A DNA stretch of 53,679 nt, taken from NCBI GenBank assembly GCA_017465095.1, contig JAFTWX010000082.1, positions 1 to 53,679 on the forward strand. Direction: 5' to 3'. Source of the stretch: Lachnospiraceae bacterium (GTDB lineage Bacteria; Bacillota; Clostridia; Lachnospirales; Lachnospiraceae). A program made the position numbers and the translations under genes. Below the pieces are notes generated by a model. That model searched no databases, was not told where the DNA came from, and saw nothing but the letters and a program-made list of their open reading frames with translations. Positions 32,966 through 40,158 of this stretch are shown piece by piece. Positions within the stretch are counted from its first letter, which is position 1. The number at the start of each line of letters is the position of its first letter.

Positions 32966-33685
32966 ATGCCAAAATATGCATTTGTCACCGGCGCATCCAG
33001 AGGAATCGGCGCCGCCATAGCAGAGGAACTTGCAGGAAACGGATACAACCTGTATCTGACTTGCCGGAATTCTTCCGACCGCTTAAAACAACTGGCTGAC
33101 CGTCTGACCGCACAATACGGGATTTCCTGTGAGTGCTTTGTCGGCGATATCGGAGACTATCATTTTGTATCGGAGTGCTTTTCTTCCATTTCATCGCTGG
33201 ATGTACTCGTCAACAACGCCGGTATTTCCTACGTGGGTCTGCTTTCGGAGATGGATGTCAAAGACTGGGACAGTGTCATTGCGACCAACCTTTCCTCGGT
33301 CTTTTACACAAGCAAACTGGCGATTCCGCTGATGCTCAAAAATAAAAACGGAAAAATTTTGAATATTTCTTCGGTATGGGGAAATGTCGGTGCATCTATG
33401 GAAGTGGCTTATTCCGCATCCAAGGGCGGACTGAACAGCTTTACCAAATCTCTGGCGAAAGAGCTTGCACCGAGCAATATTCAGGTCAACGCCATCGCCT
33501 GCGGTGTCATCGACACGGATATGAATAAATGTTTTTCTGTGGAAGATATGGAGATTTTAAAAGGAGAAATCCCTGCCGACCGTATCGGCACGACAATGGA
33601 GGTGGCTCGTCTGGTGACGCAGCTCATCCAATCGCCGGCTTATCTGACCGGCCAGATCATTGCAATAGACGGAGGATGGCAATAG
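32966..33685 (+). CDS. SDR-family oxidoreductase (FabG-like 3-oxoacyl-ACP reductase)
   Basis: 239 residues from the ATG at 32966 (AGAGG eight bases upstream; a GTG at 32957 is too close). Classical short-chain dehydrogenase: cofactor motif FVTGASRGIGAAIAEEL, VLVNNAGISYVG, catalytic Ser in LNISSVWG and the YSASKGG Tyr-Lys pair, ending QIIAIDGGWQ. The closest pattern is FabG, which reduces 3-oxoacyl-ACP with NADPH, but it stands alone, away from fatty-acid genes, so another substrate is possible. Confidence 0.88.
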   Translation: MPKYAFVTGASRGIGAAIAEELAGNGYNLYLTCRNSSDRLKQLADRLTAQYGISCECFVGDIGDYHFVSECFSSISSLDVLVNNAGISYVGLLSEMDVKDWDSVIATNLSSVFYTSKLAIPLMLKNKNGKILNISSVWGNVGASMEVAYSASKGGLNSFTKSLAKELAPSNIQVNAIACGVIDTDMNKCFSVEDMEILKGEIPADRIGTTMEVARLVTQLIQSPAYLTGQIIAIDGGWQ

Positions 33686-33699
33686 TCATCCTCCTTTTA
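33671..33699 (+). terminator. Terminator of the SDR gene
   Basis: GGAGGATG and CATCCTCC pair around an 8-base loop that contains the SDR stop codon, followed by TTTT. It lies between convergent genes. Confidence 0.75.
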
Positions 33700-33703
33700 A
33701 TTC

Positions 33704-34381
33704 TTATACATGAAATCTTCTCTTTATCTCATTGTGCGCTCTGGCATCACCGAGACATACGGTTCCGAGAAACAGAAGGGCCGAAACCCCGAGGGCACAT
33801 CCCGCCAACAGCGTGTTTCCCATGTGATGTATCAAAATATAGGCGCCGACAATTCCCGACAAAATCAGCATTGCCATCTGTAGCAAAATATAGCTGTGCC
33901 ATGTTCTGAAATTTACAAGCATCAAAATGAGAACAAGCACATCCGCAACGAGAATAATCACCGGAAAGGCATATGCCACAGACCATCCCTGATAGCCGAT
34001 AATATAATCGATAAGAAAGGTCAAAAGCATAACTGCAATCACCTGCATGAGTATTTTCATCGTATGTCCTTCATGGGCATTAAACAGCGTGAACCGCAGT
34101 GTCACCAGCAAGTACAAAATTCCGGCGTCACATATGAGCGACCATGCAACTCCGTTGTACGTCAGGTAATTGACCAAAGCAAGCACGATAATGGCAACAA
34201 AGCATATGAATGCACAAATCTGAAGAATCAGCTTATATCCTTTCCTGTGAACACCGACCACCGGATACATAGCCTCCGCCTTTTCCTGCATTCCCTCCGT
34301 CTTTTCCAAAACACTCTGACAAAGAGGGCATATATTGGTCGGATCTGCAACATTTATTTTACATTGTCTGCAATATCTCAT
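33704..34381 (-). CDS. DUF6320-like zinc-ribbon membrane protein
   Basis: 225 residues. The N-terminus MRYCRQCKINVADPTNICPLC is trimmed here to its essence: two CxxC pairs (YCRQC, CPLC) make a zinc ribbon. After a spacer (KAEAMYPVVGVHRKGYK) come six membrane segments (~50-215). The gene overlaps the upstream acyltransferase-like gene by four bases (ATGA type), which implies translational coupling. In Lachnospiraceae such proteins accompany COG4908-type acyltransferases, though no biochemical role is known. I infer that it anchors or serves the neighbouring enzyme. Confidence 0.7.
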   Translation of the reverse strand: MRYCRQCKINVADPTNICPLCQSVLEKTEGMQEKAEAMYPVVGVHRKGYKLILQICAFICFVAIIVLALVNYLTYNGVAWSLICDAGILYLLVTLRFTLFNAHEGHTMKILMQVIAVMLLTFLIDYIIGYQGWSVAYAFPVIILVADVLVLILMLVNFRTWHSYILLQMAMLILSGIVGAYILIHHMGNTLLAGCALGVSALLFLGTVCLGDARAHNEIKRRFHV

Positions 34382-35664
34382 ATATCATAGCCCTCCCCGT
34401 TGGTTTCTATCGTCACGGCAATATCATCTGCTGCCAAAGTTCGGAAAAACCGTTTCTGCACGGACGGGTCCGCCAGCTTTGTGCTGACCGTATAGACCAG
34501 TTCGCCGTTGTATGTGCATACGTTACATTTCATATTTTGCCCCTTCGTCATGGAAAGAATAATATGAAAACGTTCTATATACGGTACATAGGCATCTCTT
34601 ATTTTTATCTCACCCAGATTGGTGACAGTGGATGTGTTGGAAAGCGCCGTGGACCGGTATACCCACTTCATGGCAAGCCGTTTCAAAAACAGCGGGATGA
34701 CACGGTGCATCCGGTTTATTTCATTTCCCACATTGTATGCGATAAGACTGTCCATATTTTCCTTGGTCAGCTGCTTTTTCAGACTTTCATCCACAATGGC
34801 CAGAATCTCTTCCGGCGTGTAATCATCTTTTTTCGCATGGAATACCGCTTCTACCATGGCAAAGAAATTTTTGATGGTAATGGAGTCATAATAAGGCCTG
34901 AGATTCACCGGAACGCATATGCTGATTGGCTTATCCTCATTTCCGCCCCACACCGTCTCTTTATATATACTGTAGACATACATCCCCACGAGATAGGTAT
35001 TGACACTTACGCCCCTGCGTTTTGCCGCTGCCTTTACCTGTTCTACATCCATATATCCGTGAATGACCGAGAGCGCATTCGGCGGAAGGAACTCTCCCTT
35101 CAGCTCATGGGCGCGCTCTGTCTTGTATTTCTTTTTTAATTTTTTTCCGGAATAGTTTTTAATATAACTGTCTTCTTTATTCAGTGTCGTGTCGCTGCAC
35201 AGGCCGTCGCCCAGTTCATCCATCAGCGCCGGATGCGCATAGCGCAAATACTGGTACACCAACTCACGCAGGAAAGTAATAGCTCCCATCCCGTCCGTCA
35301 GCACGTGGAACACTTCCAAATTTATTCTTCTTTTATAGTAAGTCACACGAAACAGATAATTATTATTTTGATAAATCGGAATATAGAGACACGGATAAGA
35401 TGTCTCCTCCTTTACCTTCGGCGCAGGCCGGGTGTTCGTCTCAAAATAATACCAAAACAATCCCCGTCTGAGTCTCGCATGAAACACGTCAAAGAGCGGC
35501 AACACTTTATCCAGCGCTTTTTGAAGCAACTCTTCCTGCACTTCCTCCTTCAGCGTCACCGATATACGGTAGACACTGCTCATACTCTCATTGGCAATGA
35601 CAGGAAAAAGCAATGCCGTATTATCCAGTTTATCCCATTTCATATCTCTGGTTTTAGGACTCAT
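34378..35664 (-). CDS. Condensation-domain-like (COG4908) acyl/alcohol acetyltransferase
   Basis: 428 residues from the ATG at 35664 (an ATG seven codons later is also possible). It has the fold signature of CoA-dependent acyltransferases and NRPS condensation domains: an HxxxDG active site in LEVFHVLTDGMGAITFL (~residue 135), and later CVPVNLRPYYDS and STVTNLGEIKI, the bridging and latch segments. No carrier-protein or adenylation gene is near, so it probably acts on a small alcohol, sugar or lipid with an acyl-CoA rather than in peptide synthesis. It overlaps hydF by 11 bases and the DUF6320-like gene by four, so the three are translated from one mRNA. Confidence 0.75.
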   Translation of the reverse strand: MSPKTRDMKWDKLDNTALLFPVIANESMSSVYRISVTLKEEVQEELLQKALDKVLPLFDVFHARLRRGLFWYYFETNTRPAPKVKEETSYPCLYIPIYQNNNYLFRVTYYKRRINLEVFHVLTDGMGAITFLRELVYQYLRYAHPALMDELGDGLCSDTTLNKEDSYIKNYSGKKLKKKYKTERAHELKGEFLPPNALSVIHGYMDVEQVKAAAKRRGVSVNTYLVGMYVYSIYKETVWGGNEDKPISICVPVNLRPYYDSITIKNFFAMVEAVFHAKKDDYTPEEILAIVDESLKKQLTKENMDSLIAYNVGNEINRMHRVIPLFLKRLAMKWVYRSTALSNTSTVTNLGEIKIRDAYVPYIERFHIILSMTKGQNMKCNVCTYNGELVYTVSTKLADPSVQKRFFRTLAADDIAVTIETNGEGYDI

Positions 35665-36853
35665 ATATCTCAATACTCCGTTCCAAAATTCCGTTCATGT
35701 GCGCAATGGCAATTCCGTAATTGGTCATAGGTACGCCCTGCTCCTTTGCCAGCGCGAGACGATGCTGCATCTCTTTTTCATTGAGCACGCAACCGCCGCA
35801 ATGAACAACAAGCCGGTACCCCGTTAAATCTTCCTGAAACTCCGCTCCGCTCCCGAAATGAAACACCGGTTCTTTTCCCGTATGTTTCCGTATCCAGGCC
35901 GGAAGCTTATCTCTGCCGATATCTCCGCACTGTCTGTGATGAGTGCACCCCTCTGCTATCAGAATGGCATCACCGTCCGCAATGCAGTCAAGCACTCTTG
36001 CTCCTGCAACCGCATCCCACAATGTCCCTTTGTATCTGGCAAACAAAATAGAAAAAGAGGTCAGCGGAATATCCTCAGGTACCTGCGCACTTACCCGGCC
36101 AAACACCTGACTGTCCGTAATGACAAGCCCCGGGGTACATGTGGCAAGCGCCTGCGACAACTGCTCCGGCTGCACCGACATAATCAGGGCACCGGATTCC
36201 AAGAGTTCCCGAATCACCTGCTGCTGCGGCAAAATCAGCCGGCCTTTCGGCGCCGATGCATCAATCGGCATAACAAGCAACACCGTATCTCCCTTTTTTA
36301 CAAGATCTGAAACAAGCGGTCTCTCCTGCACATTCGTTTTACAAAGTTGTCCAATGCTAACTTTTAGTTCCTCGATGTGCATATTTTCTTTTGCGCTGAC
36401 AAAAATGCAAGCATCTGCTCCAAAGCAGTCCTGCCACTGTTTCTTTTTTTGCGGTGAAATCAAATCTTCTTTATTGACCGCCACAAGGAAAGGTATTTTT
36501 CTTTGCTTAAATTTGCGGATGAACTCTTTTTCTTCCTCCGTCACCTCCCGGCTTCCGTCCACAACAAGAACTGCCATGTCCGTCCTCTCCAGCATGCGTC
36601 CGGTCTTTTCCACCCGAAGCTTTCCCAGCTCGCTTGTATCGTCAATTCCGGCCGTGTCAATCAGCACCACCGGCCCTACCGGCAAAAGCTCCATCGCCTT
36701 GGTCACCGGGTCCGTCGTCGTACCGGGAACATCGGAAACCACCGCCAGCTGCTGACCGCAAACTGCATTGATCAAACTGGATTTCCCGCTATTTATTTTC
36801 CCAAAAAAACCAATATGAATTCGGTTTGCAGAAGGCGTTTCGTTCAAGCTCAT
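35654..36853 (-). CDS. hydF: [FeFe]-hydrogenase maturation GTPase HydF
   Basis: 399 residues. GTPase motifs: GKINSGKSSLINAV (P-loop), PGTTTDPV (switch I), LIDTAGIDD and VNKEDLI. The C-terminal cluster-binding site is intact: CTHHRQCGDIG, and ~50 residues later VVHCGGCVLNEKEM, the CxH...HCxxC pattern that holds a [4Fe-4S] cluster and the 2Fe precursor. HydF is the scaffold on which the 2Fe subcluster is finished and delivered to apo-hydrogenase. Ribosome site GGGAG. It starts 14 bases after hydG; hydE and the hydrogenase are not in the window. Confidence 0.96.
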   Translation of the reverse strand: MSLNETPSANRIHIGFFGKINSGKSSLINAVCGQQLAVVSDVPGTTTDPVTKAMELLPVGPVVLIDTAGIDDTSELGKLRVEKTGRMLERTDMAVLVVDGSREVTEEEKEFIRKFKQRKIPFLVAVNKEDLISPQKKKQWQDCFGADACIFVSAKENMHIEELKVSIGQLCKTNVQERPLVSDLVKKGDTVLLVMPIDASAPKGRLILPQQQVIRELLESGALIMSVQPEQLSQALATCTPGLVITDSQVFGRVSAQVPEDIPLTSFSILFARYKGTLWDAVAGARVLDCIADGDAILIAEGCTHHRQCGDIGRDKLPAWIRKHTGKEPVFHFGSGAEFQEDLTGYRLVVHCGGCVLNEKEMQHRLALAKEQGVPMTNYGIAIAHMNGILERSIEIYES

Positions 36854-36867
36854 CGTTTTCTCCCATA

Positions 36868-38286
36868 CTAAAAATAGAAGTCTCTTTCTCCCATTTTTAT
36901 TTTTTCCAATTTTTCGATTACTGTATTTCTAACCTGTTCTTTCGGAATACTTTCCAGCTCTTTGCGGATCATCTCTTCACCCAGCCTTTGCGTATCCGGC
37001 GACGCATAATCCGACAAATATTCCTGCAATGTCATGAGTGCATTCGGATGGCAGCAATTCTGGATTTGTCTGCTTTTGCAAAGAACCATGAAACGGTCAC
37101 CCGTTCTTCCTTCGCGGTAACAAGCGGTACAGAAACTCGGAATATAATCCATCTCCATGAGCCAATGCACAATCTCGTCCAGGGTTCGTTTGTCGCTGAC
37201 GTCAAACTGCTCGCTGTTTTCTTCCTCCGGTTCCGGCTCCGCGTAACCGCCTACGCTCGTTCTGGAACCTCCGCTGATCTGTGATACACCCAGTCCCAGC
37301 ACTTTTTCCCTGCACTGTTTGCTCTCTCTGGTAGAAATAATCATTCCTGTGTACGGAACACTGATACGGATACATGCAACAATCTTTGCAAAAATTTCAT
37401 CATCGATTCCGTTATCAAAATCATCCGGATCAATGTCATCTGCCCGGCGCAGTCTCGGAACACTGATGGTGTGCGGACCGACACCGTGTACTGCCTCCAG
37501 ATGCTCTGCATGCATGAGAAGACCTGCAAACTCATAACGGTAAAGTTCCAGTCCGAACAATACACCGAGTCCCACGTCATCGATACCGCCTTCCATGGCA
37601 CGATCCATGGCTTCCGTATGGTATGCATAGTCATGCTTCGGTCCGGTCGGATGCAGTTTTTCATAACTCTCTTTGTGGTAGGTTTCCTGGAACAGAATGT
37701 AAGTTCCGATTCCTGCCTCCTTGAGCTTCCGGTAATTTTCCACCGTTGTGGCTGCAATATTGACATTGACACGGCGGATATCACCATTTTTATGATGAAT
37801 ACTGTAAATGGTTTTTATACTTTCCAATATATATTCGATCGGATTGTTCACCGGGTCCTCGCCGGCTTCGATAGCCAAACGTTTATGTCCCATATCCTGA
37901 AGCGCAATCACTTCCGCCGCAATCTCTTCCTGGGTCAGTTTCTTGCGCGCAATACTCTTATTCTTCATATGATACGGACAATAAAGACATCCGTTGACAC
38001 AGTAGTTGGACAAATACAGCGGCGCAAACATAACGATGCGGTTACCGTAAAAATCCTGTTTGATCTGTCTTGCCAGCTCGTAGATTTCCTCATTTTTTTC
38101 CGGGATATCGCAATCAAGAAGTACTGCTGCCTCCCGGTGGGATAAACCCTTTCTCTCTCTTGCCTTGGCCAAAATCCGGTCAATCAATTCTAAATTGCTT
38201 TTATTTTGCTGCGCATAGGCCAGCGTCTCCACAATTTCTTCATGGTCAATAAATTCTTCTGCTTTTCGTGAACTCGGATTGTACAT
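36868..38286 (-). CDS. hydG: [FeFe]-hydrogenase maturase HydG (radical SAM tyrosine lyase)
   Basis: 472 residues from the ATG at 38286 (AAGGA nearby; upstream codons run into the terminator of another transcript). The radical-SAM cluster site is NYCVNGCLYCPYH (Cx3Cx2C, ~residue 85-95), and the C-terminal second cluster motif is FCTACYREGRTGDRFM with Cys ~22 residues on. HydG splits tyrosine into p-cresol, CO and cyanide and builds the Fe(CO)2CN synthon. Length and motifs match ThiH-like HydG. First of the hydG-hydF pair. Confidence 0.96.
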   Translation of the reverse strand: MYNPSSRKAEEFIDHEEIVETLAYAQQNKSNLELIDRILAKARERKGLSHREAAVLLDCDIPEKNEEIYELARQIKQDFYGNRIVMFAPLYLSNYCVNGCLYCPYHMKNKSIARKKLTQEEIAAEVIALQDMGHKRLAIEAGEDPVNNPIEYILESIKTIYSIHHKNGDIRRVNVNIAATTVENYRKLKEAGIGTYILFQETYHKESYEKLHPTGPKHDYAYHTEAMDRAMEGGIDDVGLGVLFGLELYRYEFAGLLMHAEHLEAVHGVGPHTISVPRLRRADDIDPDDFDNGIDDEIFAKIVACIRISVPYTGMIISTRESKQCREKVLGLGVSQISGGSRTSVGGYAEPEPEEENSEQFDVSDKRTLDEIVHWLMEMDYIPSFCTACYREGRTGDRFMVLCKSRQIQNCCHPNALMTLQEYLSDYASPDTQRLGEEMIRKELESIPKEQVRNTVIEKLEKIKMGERDFYF

Positions 38287-38326
38287 GTCTTTTCCTTCTT
38301 TCTGTCTGTAAATAACCTGCCCATTC

Positions 38327-38332
38327 AGTATA
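38327..38332 (-). promoter_or_regulatory. Extended -10 promoter of hydG
   Basis: TGT-TATACT on the minus strand 41 bases before the hydG start; it begins right after the T-tract of the preceding terminator. Confidence 0.5.
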
Positions 38333-38346
38333 ACACATTTAGACGC

Positions 38347-38383
38347 CAAAAAAAAGTTGTGCGGCTCAAAACACCGCACAACT
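38347..38383 (-). terminator. Terminator of the hemerythrin gene
   Basis: AAGTTGTGCGG pairs with CCGCACAACTT around an 8-base loop and is followed by eight T on the minus strand, just after the stop at 38390. Confidence 0.92.
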
Positions 38384-38389
38384 TGTCGT

Positions 38390-39226
38390 TTAAAATGATT
38401 TCTTTAACTTTTCATAAATGGCATCATAGCGCATTTCTTCGCTGTAAGCATCCTCGTAATCGATCTTCTGCTGCACACCGTAATTGCCGTCCTCTTTGTA
38501 CTTCGGAATGATATGATATGCAAGCTCATCATTCATATCCTCCAAATCCATGTAGCAGATTGCATCCGGTTCGTAGCATTTCTTAAGAGCTTTTGCCGCC
38601 TTTGCAACATCGGCAAAAAACAGATTGCGCTCCAGCGTCGACAATTTGCACATTTCCTTACCGGACTCTTTAAACACCGCAACCAGATGGCCTTTGCAGT
38701 TCTGATTTTTGTAAAGATAAACCTTAACTACATCATACTCTTTCAGGAACCGGCCATAGCGCTCCTCCGCCGGAATCTCCTGTCTGGAGGCTCTCTCCTC
38801 TTCCTCTTTTAAATACTTCTGATACGCAATGGTCATATCCCGGTCTTCGCTGAGCACATGATCCATAATCCAGCTCTGCACTTCTTCTTTGATTATCTTC
38901 ATCTGCTCAAGCGGCTCCGCTTTTATCTTCGGCAAATCCAGCTTCATGATGAAATCAGAACATCTTTTGTGATATTTTTTGTGAGCGGAAATACGGGCAT
39001 AGCACATCTCCTGCATCATGCGCTCCTCTTCATAAAAATGATACCCCGTGTAATCCCTGAGCTCACATACGACATCCAAAATCTGTTTGTCCGTAATACC
39101 GATACAGTGAATGCGGATCAGCTGCTCCAAATCACGACCGATTTTAAACAACTGCTTGTGCTGTGTATCAATGTCCTCAATCCCCGTTTCCATACTCTTA
39201 GCCCAATCAAATTTAAAGTCGAACAT
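38390..39226 (-). CDS. Bacteriohemerythrin with C-terminal degenerate HIT-like domain
   Basis: 278 residues. Residues ~5-130 form a hemerythrin four-helix bundle with the di-iron ligands: IDTQHKQLF (His), GYHFYEEERMM (His and Glu), ISAHKKYHKR (two His) and MDHVLSED (His, Asp). It should bind O2 or sense redox. After a charged linker (EEEERASRQEIPAEERYG), residues ~160-278 resemble a HIT-domain core, including GHLVAVFKE, a helix (LFFADVAKAAKALKKC) and LAYHIIPKYKEDGNYG. The HxHxH catalytic triad of true HIT hydrolases is lost (only AYH is left), so it may bind a nucleotide without cutting it. The hemerythrin part is certain, the HIT part tentative. Own promoter and terminator. Confidence 0.82.
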   Translation of the reverse strand: MFDFKFDWAKSMETGIEDIDTQHKQLFKIGRDLEQLIRIHCIGITDKQILDVVCELRDYTGYHFYEEERMMQEMCYARISAHKKYHKRCSDFIMKLDLPKIKAEPLEQMKIIKEEVQSWIMDHVLSEDRDMTIAYQKYLKEEEERASRQEIPAEERYGRFLKEYDVVKVYLYKNQNCKGHLVAVFKESGKEMCKLSTLERNLFFADVAKAAKALKKCYEPDAICYMDLEDMNDELAYHIIPKYKEDGNYGVQQKIDYEDAYSEEMRYDAIYEKLKKSF

Positions 39227-39269
39227 TACTGGTAATCCTTTCTAAAACAAACACTTCAATACTACTTAT

Positions 39270-39297
39270 ATTTTAACATTTCACCCCTAAAAGACAA
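39270..39297 (-). promoter_or_regulatory. Promoter of the hemerythrin gene
   Basis: TTGTCT (39292-39297), a 16-base spacer and TAAAAT (39270-39275) on the minus strand, 44 bases before the start codon. Confidence 0.6.
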
Positions 39298-39312
39298 GTA
39301 GAAAAAAAGCAT

Positions 39313-40158
39313 TTAGGATTGTTCATTTTGACGATTTTTAAATGCGCAGATCATTTCATTTGTCAGGCTGCTGTCCGTATATTCCACCGGAATATCCTCC
39401 CTCTCCAGCCAGCAGGCTTCGGACAATTCCTCCTCGTCCATACGGATCTCATCGCTTCCGTCCACCTCGCAAAAATAGCCAGCCAGCAGATTGTCGGCAA
39501 AGGCCCACGGCTGGGAGCCGTAATAACGGATATTTTTAACCGAAAGCCCCGCTTCCTCCATCACTTCCCGGCGCACGGTATCCTCAAAAGATTCTCCGAT
39601 TTCGGAAAAACCGGCCACCAGGGCATAATTGGTATACGCTCTTCCCCGGTATTTGGTCAGCAGAAGTCTGCTGCCGTTTGTTACAGCGACAATCACAGCC
39701 GGATTGATCCGCGGATACACCCGGTGATCGCAGGCCGGACAAAGAAGCATGCGCTCTTTCGTGTCATGGAACAGTGTATTCCCGCACCGCCCGCAAAATT
39801 TGTTCGTCCGATACCAACCGTCCAGCTGAAACGCTGTCACGGCAACAAAGGCAAAATGTTTTGGAGCAAGTCTGCGAAGTTCCTGTCTCTTTATGATACG
39901 GTGACCGGACCCGACACATGCATCCACCTCCGTTTCATCCGAAACAGGCAGATAGAAAAATCGCATCGCATCGACGGAAAACAGATACACCATCTGCTCT
40001 GTTTTCTCTTCGAACTCTCTGCAGGAAAAAAAGGCAATTTCTTCCGTATCCCGAAGCGCCAATCCCTCCCGGCTGAAAGGAAGGACAAAATCCTCTTTTT
40101 CCGGTTTTCTGTTTTCATATTCTACATGATATTTAAATGGGCTGATGTCCTGTATCAT
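39313..40158 (-). CDS. nudC: NudC-type NAD(H) / NAD-capped RNA Nudix hydrolase
   Basis: 281 residues from the ATG at 40158 (GGAGGAG upstream), overlapping the preceding gene by 26 bases. A zinc ribbon FCGRCGNTLF...LLCPACD sits before the Nudix domain, whose box is GFSEIGESFEDTVRREVMEE, with AGLSV after it. SQPWAF follows, the diagnostic SQPW motif of NudC that binds NAD. NudC splits NADH and, in bacteria, removes the NAD cap from RNA 5' ends. The overlap with the GTPase-nuclease gene and the presence of trmO further upstream place it in an RNA-related operon. Confidence 0.9.
   Translation of the reverse strand: MIQDISPFKYHVEYENRKPEKEDFVLPFSREGLALRDTEEIAFFSCREFEEKTEQMVYLFSVDAMRFFYLPVSDETEVDACVGSGHRIIKRQELRRLAPKHFAFVAVTAFQLDGWYRTNKFCGRCGNTLFHDTKERMLLCPACDHRVYPRINPAVIVAVTNGSRLLLTKYRGRAYTNYALVAGFSEIGESFEDTVRREVMEEAGLSVKNIRYYGSQPWAFADNLLAGYFCEVDGSDEIRMDEEELSEACWLEREDIPVEYTDSSLTNEMICAFKNRQNEQS

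Noticed and set aside
34378..35664. Nonribosomal peptide synthetase fragment
   Set aside because: Only a stand-alone condensation-like domain is present; no adenylation or carrier domain is nearby.
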